The position numbers were made by a program, and so were the translations under genes. 64,000 nt of DNA, from positions 62,001-126,000 of the forward strand of contig NZ_CAMPPE010000003.1 in the NCBI RefSeq assembly GCF_946893725.1. The letters run 5' to 3'. The DNA is from Anaerococcus sp. Marseille-Q5996 (GTDB taxonomy: Bacteria > Bacillota > Clostridia > Tissierellales > Peptoniphilaceae). The stretch's first letter is position 1. The number at the start of each line of letters is the position of its first letter. Below are positions 52,003 to 61,529 of the stretch, in pieces. The notes under the pieces were generated by a model. That model did not search any database. It saw only the letters and a program-made list of their open reading frames with translations, and was not told the DNA's origin.

Positions 52003-53997
52003 ATGGAAAAAATAATTTTGGACGATAGGTACGAGATTATAGAACAGATCGGTGTAGGAGGTATGGCAAAGGTTTATAAGGCCAAAGACAGACTCCTAGA
52101 TAGGTTTGTAGCTATCAAAATACTCAAAGACCAATACGCTGAGGATAGCGAGTTTCTAAAAAAATTTAATAACGAAGCCCAATCAGCTGCAAAGCTTTCA
52201 CATATAAATATTGTAAATGTATTTGATATAGGAGAGGACCTTTATAAGGGTGAACGTATATACTATATAGTTATGGAATTTGTGGATGGCCAGACGTTAA
52301 AAGATTTGATTGTAAATGAAAAAAGGCTTTCAAATCCTGATATAATCGACTATTCTATACAAATAGCCCAGGCTTTAAAAACTGCCCACCAAGCAGGAAT
52401 TATCCATAGGGATATCAAACCACAAAATATCTTGATAGATAATTATGGACTCTTAAAAGTAACAGACTTTGGGATAGCCAGGGTATCATCAAATGCTACT
52501 ATCACTTACACAAGCTCCATTTTAGGAACAGTCCACTACATTTCACCAGAACAAGCCAAAGGGAAAATAGTAGATGAAAAATCTGACTTATATTCTCTAG
52601 GAGCTGTTATGTATGAAATGGCTACTGGAAAAGTTCCATTTGATGCTGATAATTCCGTAAGTATTGCTGTAATGCACATACAAGATAAACCAGAGCCTGC
52701 TAAAAATCTAAATCCAAACCTATCAGATCATTTAAATTACATTATAATGAAGCTTTTAGATAAGGATCCAGCAAACAGATTTTTAAATGCAAAAGAATTA
52801 ATAGATGCCTTAGAAGATCAAAATTTTATCATGGAAGAGGAATTAACTGATACTGCAAGAATACCAATTGTAGTACCCCAAGAGCGTTCATACCAAAAAG
52901 TTTACAATGATCAAGCTCAAGTAGAACTTGATAGGGAAGAAGAAAAAAAGGAAGCAGTTTATGTTTCAAATCCTGATGATAAGGAAAAAAAGAAAGGCAA
53001 AAAATCAGATAAAAAACTTTGGCCATTGCTTCTTTTAGCCTTAATATTGGTCTCAGCAGTATATTTTTTACGAGGCAGAACAAATACTGGAGAAAAAGTT
53101 GAAGTACCAATGGTATTAAACCTTGACCAAAGTCAGGCTGTAAATGAACTAGAAAGACGCGGTCTAAAAGCAAATATTGCTAGAACAGAAGAAAGCGATG
53201 AGTACGAAATCGGTAAGGTTATGAGCCAGGATCCTGAACAAAATTCAAAGGTGGACAGAGGAACGGTAATAAACCTTGTGATTAGTGGTGGCCGTGAGGT
53301 AGAAGTACCAGATTTAAGAAATATGACCCTTTCTCAAGCTGACGAAACGCTAAAAGCAATAGGACTTAGATTGGGCAGAACAAATCCTCAGACTAGTGAT
53401 AGTGTAGATAAGGATTTAATAATCAGTCAAACTCCGAGGTCTACATCGAAATTACAAGCAGGAAGCGAAGTTGATGTAACAGTAAGTACAGGATCTGATC
53501 AAAGAGTAAACACAATTGAAGTTCCAAATTTAACAGGAAAAACTGAAGAAGATGCAAAAGCTATTATCAACCAATACGGACTTAGCCTGCGTGATGTGAA
53601 ATATCAAAACAGTACAAGTGTAGAAAAAGGTCTGGTAATTAGCCAATCTATTGCAAATGGAACACAAGTAGCAAGTAATTCTAAAATTGACCTTACAATT
53701 AGCCTTGGTCCAGAAGAAGATAATCAACAAGAAGACCAAAATAATCAAAATGCTGATACAAACGGTCTAAGAAACGTTGTTTTAAGGGTTAATTTGCCAG
53801 AAGAAAAAGATCAATTTAGGGTAATGGTATTTGATATAGTAGATGGGCAAAGAAACCAAGCCATAATCAATCAAACAATGACAAGTGCAGATTTAAATAA
53901 TGAAGGCTTATTAATCTTAAATGTAAAAGCTAGATATGGAGCAAGTCTTGAAGTAATCGTAGATGATCAAACCCTAGGAGTGTATAGGGTAGAGTAA
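52003..53997 (+). CDS. prkC: PASTA-domain serine/threonine protein kinase
   Basis: 664 residues. Cytoplasmic kinase domain (~1-270): 'GVGGMAKVYKAKD' P-loop, 'VAIKIL' lysine, 'HRDIKPQNILID' catalytic loop, 'DFG', 'GTVHYISPEQA' activation segment. A lysine-rich stretch precedes one membrane helix (~345-362), then three extracellular PASTA domains starting near 'VEVPMVLNL', 'VEVPDLRNM' and 'IEVPNLTGK' that bind muropeptides or lipid II. A ~80-residue domain of unknown role, after a Q/N-rich linker, ends the protein. Confidence 0.95.
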   Translation: MEKIILDDRYEIIEQIGVGGMAKVYKAKDRLLDRFVAIKILKDQYAEDSEFLKKFNNEAQSAAKLSHINIVNVFDIGEDLYKGERIYYIVMEFVDGQTLKDLIVNEKRLSNPDIIDYSIQIAQALKTAHQAGIIHRDIKPQNILIDNYGLLKVTDFGIARVSSNATITYTSSILGTVHYISPEQAKGKIVDEKSDLYSLGAVMYEMATGKVPFDADNSVSIAVMHIQDKPEPAKNLNPNLSDHLNYIIMKLLDKDPANRFLNAKELIDALEDQNFIMEEELTDTARIPIVVPQERSYQKVYNDQAQVELDREEEKKEAVYVSNPDDKEKKKGKKSDKKLWPLLLLALILVSAVYFLRGRTNTGEKVEVPMVLNLDQSQAVNELERRGLKANIARTEESDEYEIGKVMSQDPEQNSKVDRGTVINLVISGGREVEVPDLRNMTLSQADETLKAIGLRLGRTNPQTSDSVDKDLIISQTPRSTSKLQAGSEVDVTVSTGSDQRVNTIEVPNLTGKTEEDAKAIINQYGLSLRDVKYQNSTSVEKGLVISQSIANGTQVASNSKIDLTISLGPEEDNQQEDQNNQNADTNGLRNVVLRVNLPEEKDQFRVMVFDIVDGQRNQAIINQTMTSADLNNEGLLILNVKARYGASLEVIVDDQTLGVYRVE

Positions 53998-54866
53998 TGA
54001 ATGGAAAAATAATCAAAGCTCAAAAAGAATTATATTATGTAGAAACTGGCAATAAAATTTACATGGCTAAAGCACGCGGCAATTTCCGAAAAAAAGGCAT
54101 AAAGCCTTTGGTAGGTGATGATGTAAAAATTGACATCCAAGATGAAGATAATGCTTATATTACAGAAATTTTGGAAAGAAAAAACACAATAAAAAGACCA
54201 AATATATCAAATGTAGATCAAATGCTAGTTTTTATAACAATCAATGATCCACCCCTTAATCTCTACAACCTTGATAAATACCTATCCATGTGCGAATACG
54301 AGCATATCGATGTGGTTATAGTATTATCGAAAAAAGACTTAGCAACTAGCGAAAAAATTAATAATTTAACTGATATTTATCAAAAAATTGGTTATACTAT
54401 CCTTACTTTAGATAATTATAATGATTTCCCAGTAGATATAATAAAAGAAATCCTACAAGGAAAAACTTCTGCAGTATCGGGAGCATCTGGAGTAGGCAAA
54501 TCAACTTTTTTAAATAATCTAGTTGAAAATAACTTAGAAATTGGTGAAATATCTGAGAAACTAAAACGCGGAAAAAACACTACCCGCCATACGGAAATAT
54601 TTACCATAGAAAATGACACATACATTTTTGACACCCCAGGATTTGATAGCTTTGATTTTGATTTTTTAGAAGATGAAAACAATCTAAAATATACTTTTAG
54701 AGAAATGGCTGATAGTAATTGTAGGTTTAACAATTGCAATCACATAAATGAGCCAAATTGTAAAGTAAAAGAAAAATTAGCCAATGGTCAAATAGCAAAA
54801 TCAAGGTATGAAAATTATCTGATGATATTTAATGAACTTAAAGATAGGAGAGAAAACAAATGGTAG
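53997..54866 (+). CDS. rsgA: Ribosome small subunit GTPase RsgA
   Basis: 289 residues. Circularly permuted GTPase that helps mature the 30S subunit. OB domain first, then G4 'VLSKKDL', then G1 'GASGVGKSTFLNNL' and G3 'DTPGFDSF', and a zinc motif 'CRFNNCNHINEPNC' at the end. Overlaps prkC by one base and rpe by seven. Confidence 0.95.
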   Translation: MNGKIIKAQKELYYVETGNKIYMAKARGNFRKKGIKPLVGDDVKIDIQDEDNAYITEILERKNTIKRPNISNVDQMLVFITINDPPLNLYNLDKYLSMCEYEHIDVVIVLSKKDLATSEKINNLTDIYQKIGYTILTLDNYNDFPVDIIKEILQGKTSAVSGASGVGKSTFLNNLVENNLEIGEISEKLKRGKNTTRHTEIFTIENDTYIFDTPGFDSFDFDFLEDENNLKYTFREMADSNCRFNNCNHINEPNCKVKEKLANGQIAKSRYENYLMIFNELKDRRENKW

Positions 54867-55522
54867 AACTATCCCCATCAATTTTAAGCTGTAACTTTTC
54901 AAATTTACAAAAGGATTTGGACAAAACTACTGGTACTGATTTAAAAATGATTCACATCGATGTAATGGATGGGATTTTTGTACCAAATATATCTTTTGGC
55001 TTTAAAGTTATTAAAGATATCAGAGACAAAAATGATTATTTTTTTGACACCCATGCTATGATTGTTGAACCAATTAAGTACATCGAAGAATTTAAAAATT
55101 CTGGAGTAGATAGGCTAACAATTCATTATGAAGCTTGCGAAAATCTAGACCAGACCATAGATAAAATTAAAGAAAATGATATGGAAGTAGGACTTACCTT
55201 TAAGCCTGCAACTGATATTGATTTAATAATCCCATATCTTAAAAAAATAGATTTAGTATTAGTTATGAGTGTTGAGCCAGGTTTTGGTGGACAAACATTT
55301 ATGGAAGATTCTATTGAAAAAATCAAAATACTAAGAGCTTATATTGACGAAAACAACTTGGATGTTAAAATCCAAGTAGATGGTGGAATTAAAACAACAA
55401 ATGTAGAAAAAGTCATTGATGCTGGTGCAGACGAGATAGTATCAGGATCTGATGTATTTGGTAAAGATATAAAAGAACAAATAAATAAATACTATGAAAT
55501 ATTTAAACAGAAGTCACTTTAA
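54860..55522 (+). CDS. rpe: Ribulose-phosphate 3-epimerase
   Basis: 220 residues, TIM barrel of the pentose phosphate pathway interconverting ribulose-5-phosphate and xylulose-5-phosphate. 'LSPSILSCNFSNLQKDL', 'HIDVMDGIFVPNISFG', 'VLVMSVEPGFGGQTFM' and 'QVDGGIKTTN' are the conserved motifs. Last gene of the def-rpe operon; the terminator overlaps its final codons. Confidence 0.96.
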   Translation: MVELSPSILSCNFSNLQKDLDKTTGTDLKMIHIDVMDGIFVPNISFGFKVIKDIRDKNDYFFDTHAMIVEPIKYIEEFKNSGVDRLTIHYEACENLDQTIDKIKENDMEVGLTFKPATDIDLIIPYLKKIDLVLVMSVEPGFGGQTFMEDSIEKIKILRAYIDENNLDVKIQVDGGIKTTNVEKVIDAGADEIVSGSDVFGKDIKEQINKYYEIFKQKSL

Positions 55523-55537
55523 AAGTGGCTTTTTTTT
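55511..55537 (+). terminator. Terminator of the def-rpe operon
   Basis: AAGTCACTT (55511-55519) pairs with AAGTGGCTT (55523-55531), one T-G pair, then T8. Confidence 0.85.
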
Positions 55538-55590
55538 ATTTGAGGGTATGTATATACAGACGCAATGATAAAAAAACAAAGGAGATAATA

Positions 55591-57720
55591 ATGGCAAAAA
55601 AACAAGACAGTAATAAAGAGCATGATTTTAAAAAAGCTCCCCTAACTCCTCCGGATATAGATAAAGTTGAGCAAGTAGCAGATAATGCTAAGCAAAAAGA
55701 TTTAGAATATAATAAAGTTGATAATAAAAATAAGGCCTTTACAACAAATAAGGGTCTAAAAATGGCTGAAGATGAGTTTTCTTTAAAAGCTGGCAGACGC
55801 GGTCCAACTCTAATTGAAGACTTCCATTTAAGAGAAAAAATAATGCACTTTGACCATGAAAGAATTCCTGAAAGAATCGTTCATGCTCGTGGTGTAGGTG
55901 CTCACGGTGTATTTAAATGTACAAAAGATATGAGTGAATATACAAAAGCATCTATTTTTACTGAAGAAGGAAAAGAAACACCATTATTTACAAGAATTTC
56001 GACAGTAGCAGGATTTAGAGGATCTACAGACACACCTCGTGACGTACGTGGATTTGCCCTAAAATTCTACACTGAAGAAGGAAACTACGATATAGTAGGT
56101 AATAATATGCCTATTTTCATTATTCAAGATGCAATAAAATTCCCTGATTTCGTACACGCAGTAAAACCAGAGCCAGATACAGAAGTACCGCAAGCACAAT
56201 CAGCTCATGATACTTTCTGGGATTTTGTAAGCCGTAACCAAGAATCGGCACACATGACAATGTGGCAAATGAGTGATAGAGCAATACCTAGATCACTTAG
56301 AATGATTGATGGATTTGGTATCCATACATTTAGATTTGTAAATGCTGAGGGAAAAGGAACATTTGTAAGATTCCAATGGAATCCACAACTAGGTGTACAT
56401 TCTAGAGTGTGGGATGAAACATTAAAAGTTTCTGGTAATGATCCAGATAGTCAAAGAAAAGACTTATATGATGCTATCGATGAAGGAAATTATCCAGTTT
56501 GGGACTTCTGTGTACAATTATTACCAGAAGAAAAAGAATTTGATTTCCCATTTGATATACTTGACCCAACAAAAGTTTGGCCAGAAGAACACATTGAAAA
56601 AATTAAAATAGGTGAAATTACATTAAACAGAAATGTAGACAACTTCTTTGCAGAAACAGAACAAGTTGCCTTTAATCCAGGAAATGTAATCCCAGGTATT
56701 GATTTTACAAACGACCCACTATTACAAGGAAGACTCTTCTCTTACACAGATACACAACTTTTAAGACTTGGTGGACCAAACTTTGCCCAAATTCCTATCA
56801 ATAGACCAATTTCTGAAGTTCACAATAACCAAAGAGACGGTTGGCACCAACATATGATTAACAAAGGGCCAGTTGCATATCATAAGTCAACTATTGATGA
56901 CCAATCACCATATTATGAATCAGCAGAAAATGGCGGATATGAACACTATCAAGAAAAAATTGATGGAGTAGTTATAAAAGACCGTGATGATAGCTTTAGA
57001 GATCACTTTAGCCAAGCTACTGCATTTTATAAATCACTTAGTGAAGTAGAACAAAAACACATAAAAGATGCATTTTCATTCGAACTTTCTAAGGTAAGAA
57101 GATCAGAAATTAGACAAAATGTTGTAGATATGTTTGCAAATGTAGATGAAAAATTAGCAGAAGAAATTGCAAAAAATGTTGGTGCTCAAAAACCAAATGC
57201 GGAAAGAGGATTTGATCCAGCAGGAGTTAAGCCTAGCAAGGAAGCCCAAGCAGTAAAAATGCCAGAATTTTCACAAGAAGATACAATATTTAAGGCAGAT
57301 ACATTAAAAGTAGGAATCTACTCTGACAATGATGATGACTTTGACTTTAAAGGATTAGTGAAATCTATTAAAGATAATAAAGCAAAAGCAGAAATTATCC
57401 AAGGTGACCTACAAGATACAAAAGATGGGCAAATGGTAAAACATAGATACGAAACAGTACATCCAGTGCTAGAAGATGCCCTAATAGTAGTTGTTCCAGA
57501 GAAACCTAGCCATGACTTTAGCAAAAATGTTGGAGAATTTGTAGAAGAAACATTCAAACACTACAAACCAATTTGGTTAATTGGTGATGCAAGTGACATT
57601 CTTTCAAGCGAGCAAGAAAAAGCTGACGGGGTAATGGTCACAAAAGATAGTAAAGATATAGATAAATTTATAGAAAACTTAACAAAACAAAGATTCTGGG
57701 ACAGAGACGGATCAAACTAG
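55591..57720 (+). CDS. katE: Large-subunit (clade 2, HPII-like) heme catalase
   Basis: Breaks down hydrogen peroxide. 709 residues. The core has the catalytic histidine in 'VHARGVGAHG', the asparagine in 'NNMPIFIIQD' and the heme-ligand tyrosine in 'RLFSYTDTQLLRLGGPNF'. A long N-terminal arm (~1-60) and a C-terminal flavodoxin-like domain (~565-700, 'LKVGIYSDNDDDFDFKGL') mark the large-subunit type. The ATG at 55591 has GGAGATAATA upstream. Transcribed alone between two terminators. A heme catalase in a probable anaerobe needs heme from outside or from synthesis; no heme gene is in the window. Confidence 0.93.
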   Translation: MAKKQDSNKEHDFKKAPLTPPDIDKVEQVADNAKQKDLEYNKVDNKNKAFTTNKGLKMAEDEFSLKAGRRGPTLIEDFHLREKIMHFDHERIPERIVHARGVGAHGVFKCTKDMSEYTKASIFTEEGKETPLFTRISTVAGFRGSTDTPRDVRGFALKFYTEEGNYDIVGNNMPIFIIQDAIKFPDFVHAVKPEPDTEVPQAQSAHDTFWDFVSRNQESAHMTMWQMSDRAIPRSLRMIDGFGIHTFRFVNAEGKGTFVRFQWNPQLGVHSRVWDETLKVSGNDPDSQRKDLYDAIDEGNYPVWDFCVQLLPEEKEFDFPFDILDPTKVWPEEHIEKIKIGEITLNRNVDNFFAETEQVAFNPGNVIPGIDFTNDPLLQGRLFSYTDTQLLRLGGPNFAQIPINRPISEVHNNQRDGWHQHMINKGPVAYHKSTIDDQSPYYESAENGGYEHYQEKIDGVVIKDRDDSFRDHFSQATAFYKSLSEVEQKHIKDAFSFELSKVRRSEIRQNVVDMFANVDEKLAEEIAKNVGAQKPNAERGFDPAGVKPSKEAQAVKMPEFSQEDTIFKADTLKVGIYSDNDDDFDFKGLVKSIKDNKAKAEIIQGDLQDTKDGQMVKHRYETVHPVLEDALIVVVPEKPSHDFSKNVGEFVEETFKHYKPIWLIGDASDILSSEQEKADGVMVTKDSKDIDKFIENLTKQRFWDRDGSN

Positions 57721-57730
57721 ACAAAAAAAA

Positions 57731-57763
57731 GACCACTAGGAAATTTCCTAGTGGTTTTATTTT
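57731..57763. terminator. Bidirectional terminator between catalase and rpmB
   Basis: ACCACTAGGAAA/TTTCCTAGTGGT (57732-57755) is a 24-base perfect palindrome. T-rich DNA follows on the + side (TTTATTTT), and A8 precedes it, giving T8 on the minus side. It serves the convergent catalase and rpmB genes. Confidence 0.88.
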
Positions 57764-57789
57764 GAATTCAAAATAAAAAAAGCACTCGA

Positions 57790-57978
57790 TTATGCTTTTT
57801 GTACTCTTCCAGATTTTAAACATTTAGTACATACGTTGATTGATTTTGGAGATCCATCTACTATAGCTCTTATTCTATGCACATTTGGTTTAAAAGTTCT
57901 GTTGTTGATTTTGTGTGAGAAAGTTACAGTTTTACCTGCTTTTGTACCTTTGCCACAAACTTCGCATGTTTTTGCCAT
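57790..57978 (-). CDS. rpmB: 50S ribosomal protein L28
   Basis: 62 residues, basic. 'MAKTCEVCGKGTKAGKTVTF' and a second pair of cysteines ('VCTKCLKSG') show the zinc-binding C+ form of L28. 'HKINNRTFKPN' is the family motif. AGGAGG site on the minus strand. Transcribed divergently from murB, with overlapping promoter sequences between them. Confidence 0.97.
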   Translation of the reverse strand: MAKTCEVCGKGTKAGKTVTFSHKINNRTFKPNVHRIRAIVDGSPKSINVCTKCLKSGRVQKA

Positions 57979-58029
57979 ATAAACACCTCCTAGCTTTTTA
58001 CAATTAATCTTTATTATTTTACCAAAACT

Positions 58030-58057
58030 TTGGACAAATTACAAATTTTTTTATAAT
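58030..58057 (+). promoter_or_regulatory. Candidate promoter of murB, overlapping a minus-strand rpmB promoter
   Basis: TTGGAC (58030-58035), 16-base spacer, TATAAT (58052-58057) on the + strand. On the minus strand TTGTAA, 17 bases, TAAAAT lies in the same stretch (about 58019-58047), so the divergent promoters may interfere. Confidence 0.55.
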
Positions 58058-58132
58058 GAACAAAGAAAGCAAATTAAGGTATAATAAAATAATAGAAAAC
58101 TTTGATTTAATTTATTAAATCTAGGAGGATAT

Positions 58133-59035
58133 ATGGATTACAAATCTATTTATGAGGGAAAGAGATTTGGAGAAATACTTTTTGACGAACCCTTAAAAGA
58201 TTACACAACTTGGGGCATTGGCGGACCTGCTGATGTACTTATCAAACCAAGTAATGAAGAAGAATTAAAAAACTTATTAAAATTTAACTATGAAAATGAA
58301 ATAAAAACAACGGTTATAGGTCTAGGATCTAATTTACTTGTAACTGATAAGGGCATCCGTGGATGTGTTTTAGTTTTAGCTGATAATTATGATGGCATAA
58401 GCTTTGATGGGACAACAATGACAGTTCTAGCTGGAACATCTTTAAATAAGGCTGCAACAACATCAATTGCAAACCACCTAACCGGCATGGAAGAAATTTC
58501 TGGAATTCCAGGGACTGTTGGTGGAGCAGTTGCTATGAACGCTGGTGCCTATGGCGGAGAAATAAAAGATGTATGTGTTAGTGTAAAGGCCTTTGATTTT
58601 GCTGGAAATGAATATAAATTTACCAATGAAGAAATGAATTTTTCATACAGACACTCAAAAATATTTGAACAAGACCTTATAGTATCATCAGCAGTTTTTG
58701 AACTTAGCTCAGACAGTCTAGATGAAGCACTTAGCAAATACGAAGATTATACAAATCGCCGTGAAACCAAGCAACCACTTGATAAAAAATCTGCTGGTTC
58801 TACATTCAAAAGACCAGAAGGTTCTTATGCATCAAAGTTAATTGATGAATGTGGACTAAGGGGATATAGAATTGGTGATTGCCAAGTGAGTGAAAAACAC
58901 TGTGGATTTATAATTAATAGAGGAAATGCAACAAGTGCTGAAATGCTTGCATTTATTGAAGAAGTTGCGAAAATTGTTTATGACAAAACAGGATTTACTT
59001 TAGAACGTGAGGTTAAACTAATCGGAGAATTATAA
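58133..59035 (+). CDS. murB: UDP-N-acetylenolpyruvoylglucosamine reductase
   Basis: Makes UDP-MurNAc, second committed step of peptidoglycan synthesis. 300 residues, type II MurB. FAD motifs 'TTWGIGGPADVLIKP', 'GLGSNLLVTDKGIRG' and 'GIPGTVGGAVAMNAGAYGGE'; catalytic 'SAGSTFKRP' and 'CGLRGYRIGDCQVSEKH'. Good AGGAGG site. Its stop overlaps rapZ. Confidence 0.96.
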   Translation: MDYKSIYEGKRFGEILFDEPLKDYTTWGIGGPADVLIKPSNEEELKNLLKFNYENEIKTTVIGLGSNLLVTDKGIRGCVLVLADNYDGISFDGTTMTVLAGTSLNKAATTSIANHLTGMEEISGIPGTVGGAVAMNAGAYGGEIKDVCVSVKAFDFAGNEYKFTNEEMNFSYRHSKIFEQDLIVSSAVFELSSDSLDEALSKYEDYTNRRETKQPLDKKSAGSTFKRPEGSYASKLIDECGLRGYRIGDCQVSEKHCGFIINRGNATSAEMLAFIEEVAKIVYDKTGFTLEREVKLIGEL

Positions 59036-59883
59036 TGAAACTTAAAATAATTACTGGTTTAAGTGGTTCTGGAAAAACTACTGCCTTAAGGGCATATGAA
59101 GATATGGGTTATTATGCTATGGATAATTCTCCAGCATATTTGATAGAGAAATTTATTGAACTTAATGAAACTCAAGAAAAACCTATCGACAAGATGGCAG
59201 TTGTAATTGATTTTAGATCCCACAATCTTGATAGTAATATGTACGAGTCCTTCAAATCATTAAAAGAAAAAAATGCTGATACTGAAATTATTTACGTTTA
59301 TTGCAGTGATAGCATGATTTTAAAAAGATATAACGAACTACGCCGTCCACATCCATTAGGAGAATTTGGAAATGTGTCTGATGGGATAGAGAAAGAAAAA
59401 TTATTTCTAGAAGATATTAGAAAAATTTCTGATAGATTTATAGACACCAGTAATTATACAGCTAAGGAACTAAAGAAAGTTATAGAAGATTCTTTAGAAA
59501 AAAAAGATTCGATGATAGTAAATCTTCTATCATTTGGTTATAAAAATGGAATAAGTGAAGACTTTGATTATGTCTTTGATATGAGATTTTTACCAAATCC
59601 ATTTTACATAGAAGAATTAAAACCCTTAAATGGAACTGATAAAAAACTAAAAAATTACTTAGATGAATTCAAAATCATAGATAATTTTGCTAATGATGTT
59701 TACAAGATGATTAGTTATCTAATACCTGAATTTAAAAATCAAGGCAAAAACACAGTAACAATTGCGTTTGGTTGCACTGGAGGTAAGCATCGTTCGGTTT
59801 ATATGGCAGAAAGAATGTACAAAAAACTTAAAAATGAAGATTACATAGTTGTAAAAAAACATAGAGATAAGGAAAAATGGTGA
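59035..59883 (+). CDS. rapZ: RapZ/YvcJ-family nucleotide-binding protein
   Basis: 282 residues. Walker A 'GLSGSGKTTALRAYEDMGYY', Walker B-like 'VIDFRSH', 'RRPHPLG' and the C-terminal 'AFGCTGGKHRSVYMAER'. In E. coli RapZ controls a small RNA for GlmS; in Bacillus (YvcJ) it affects competence and binds nucleotides. Here it is part of murB-rapZ-phosphatase-whiA. Confidence 0.95.
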   Translation: MKLKIITGLSGSGKTTALRAYEDMGYYAMDNSPAYLIEKFIELNETQEKPIDKMAVVIDFRSHNLDSNMYESFKSLKEKNADTEIIYVYCSDSMILKRYNELRRPHPLGEFGNVSDGIEKEKLFLEDIRKISDRFIDTSNYTAKELKKVIEDSLEKKDSMIVNLLSFGYKNGISEDFDYVFDMRFLPNPFYIEELKPLNGTDKKLKNYLDEFKIIDNFANDVYKMISYLIPEFKNQGKNTVTIAFGCTGGKHRSVYMAERMYKKLKNEDYIVVKKHRDKEKW

Positions 59884-59884
59884 A

Positions 59885-60601
59885 ATGCAGTATTATAAAA
59901 GACTACCTTTGGAAAATATAAAAAATGCAAGAGAAATTGGAGGAGTGCCGACCATGGATGGTAGTGTCACTCAATGGAAGAATTTTTTGAGGGCTGCAAA
60001 TCTTGATGATATTAGTGATGAAGAAGTAAAAATTCTTAAAGACTATGGGGTAGAAGCTATTATCGATTTAAGACGAGAAAGAGAAATCCCATTTGAAAGT
60101 GATAGTCACAAAAAATTATATGATAACTTTAATTTTCACAATATTTCTCTTGCGCCAAACGATGAGTTTCGCAAAGAAGAAATAGAACAGATTATAAATA
60201 GAGAAATATCTATCGGATCAACCTATAGAAATCTGATTGATAATTTTCCAAAGATTAAAGAAATAATGGAAGTTTTTGCAAATACTGATGGGGCAACTCT
60301 TTTTCACTGCCAAGAGGGCAAGGACCGCACAGGAATTATTTCAATGATACTGATGGGGCTAGCAAATGTAAGCCGTGCAGATATAATTGCAGATTATGAA
60401 ATTTCTTCGGCATATCTAGGATATATCGAAAGATATGATGAGGATGAGCCATATTCTGTATTTAGAATTACAAATCCATATGCCATGAAAGAAGCATATG
60501 AATATATAGAACGCAAATACAAAAGCTTTGAAGAATATTTGCTATATGCAAAAGTTGACCAAGAAACAATTGACAAGGTGAAAAATAAATTAACTAGGTG
60601 A
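59885..60601 (+). CDS. Tyrosine-protein phosphatase (DSP-like, Y_phosphatase3)
   Basis: 238 residues. The P-loop 'FHCQEGKDRTG' gives the C-x5-R active site (Cys142, Arg148). N-terminal 'NAREIGGV' and 'FLRAANLDDISDEEV' are typical for this bacterial group, which removes phosphate from tyrosine or phosphoinositides. It occupies the position where Firmicutes usually carry yvcK (gluconeogenesis factor) between rapZ and whiA; I see no yvcK in the window. Confidence 0.88.
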   Translation: MQYYKRLPLENIKNAREIGGVPTMDGSVTQWKNFLRAANLDDISDEEVKILKDYGVEAIIDLRREREIPFESDSHKKLYDNFNFHNISLAPNDEFRKEEIEQIINREISIGSTYRNLIDNFPKIKEIMEVFANTDGATLFHCQEGKDRTGIISMILMGLANVSRADIIADYEISSAYLGYIERYDEDEPYSVFRITNPYAMKEAYEYIERKYKSFEEYLLYAKVDQETIDKVKNKLTR

Positions 60602-60605
60602 TAAT

Positions 60606-61502
60606 ATGTCTTTTTCAAAAAGATGTAAAAAAGAAGTCCTGAAAAAAGAACCGATCAATCCACTAGCAGAACTTATGTGCGTGCTAGATTTTATAGGTTC
60701 AATTAGGATTTCAAATAGTGGCTACAAAATAGTTTTTAAAACTTATTCAAATACTGAAGCTAGATACATTTACAATATTATAAAAGATGCTTATAACTAC
60801 TCATCAACCTTTGAAATAAAAGATTTGAACAATGATGATAGACTTTTTACGGTAATTATCGAGGAAAGTAAAATATCTGAAGACATAATGGATAAAAGCA
60901 GTAATTTTTTTATAAATAATCCTAGGGATTTGGAAGATGTATCCTTTGATGAGATAAAATCTTTTTTAAAAACATCCTTTGTTTTTAAGGGATCGGTAAA
61001 CGATCCTCAGAGAGGATATAATTTAGAAATTAGTTCAAATGATGAAAATAGCGCAGATTTACTAAAAAAATCGATGGAAATATTTGAACTAAATCCAAAA
61101 GTAAATGTCAAAAAAGATTCATACGTAGTTTATCTGAAAGATAGCGATAAGATTTCAGATTTTTTGGCAATTATTGAGGCCAATAAATCTTTATTTGAAT
61201 TAGAAAATGTCAGAGCTATGAGGTCTATAAGAAATGACATCAATAGGCAAACTAATTTTGATAAGGCAAATATTGATAGAACTGTTCATGCATCTTTAAA
61301 ACAAGTAGATGCAATAAACTATTTGATTAAGCAAAATGAATTTCAAAAGTTATCAGATGATATGATTGAAATAGGAAACTTAAGGCTTGAAAATCCCTAC
61401 GCATCCATAGAGGAACTGGGAGAAATGGTTAAGCCAGCTATGAGCAAATCAAAGGTAAATTATAGGTTACAAAAATTTATAAAAATGGCGGAAGATTTGT
61501 GA
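60606..61502 (+). CDS. whiA: DNA-binding protein WhiA
   Basis: 298 residues. N-terminal LAGLIDADG-like domains without catalytic residues ('MCVLDFIGSIRISNSGYKIVF', 'SFVFKGSVNDPQRGYNLEI') and a C-terminal helix-turn-helix ('YASIEELGEMVKPAMSKSKV') identify WhiA, linked to division and sporulation control. The 3' end forms a terminator-like hairpin before dnaE. Confidence 0.95.
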   Translation: MSFSKRCKKEVLKKEPINPLAELMCVLDFIGSIRISNSGYKIVFKTYSNTEARYIYNIIKDAYNYSSTFEIKDLNNDDRLFTVIIEESKISEDIMDKSSNFFINNPRDLEDVSFDEIKSFLKTSFVFKGSVNDPQRGYNLEISSNDENSADLLKKSMEIFELNPKVNVKKDSYVVYLKDSDKISDFLAIIEANKSLFELENVRAMRSIRNDINRQTNFDKANIDRTVHASLKQVDAINYLIKQNEFQKLSDDMIEIGNLRLENPYASIEELGEMVKPAMSKSKVNYRLQKFIKMAEDL

Positions 61503-61522
61503 TAAGCAAATCTTTTTATTTT
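61492..61522 (+). terminator. Terminator or attenuator between whiA and dnaE
   Basis: AAGATTTG (61492-61499) and CAAATCTT (61507-61514), perfect 8-bp stem over the whiA stop, then T-rich DNA. dnaE starts 8 bases beyond, so some read-through is likely. Confidence 0.65.
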
Positions 61523-61529
61523 GGGAGAT

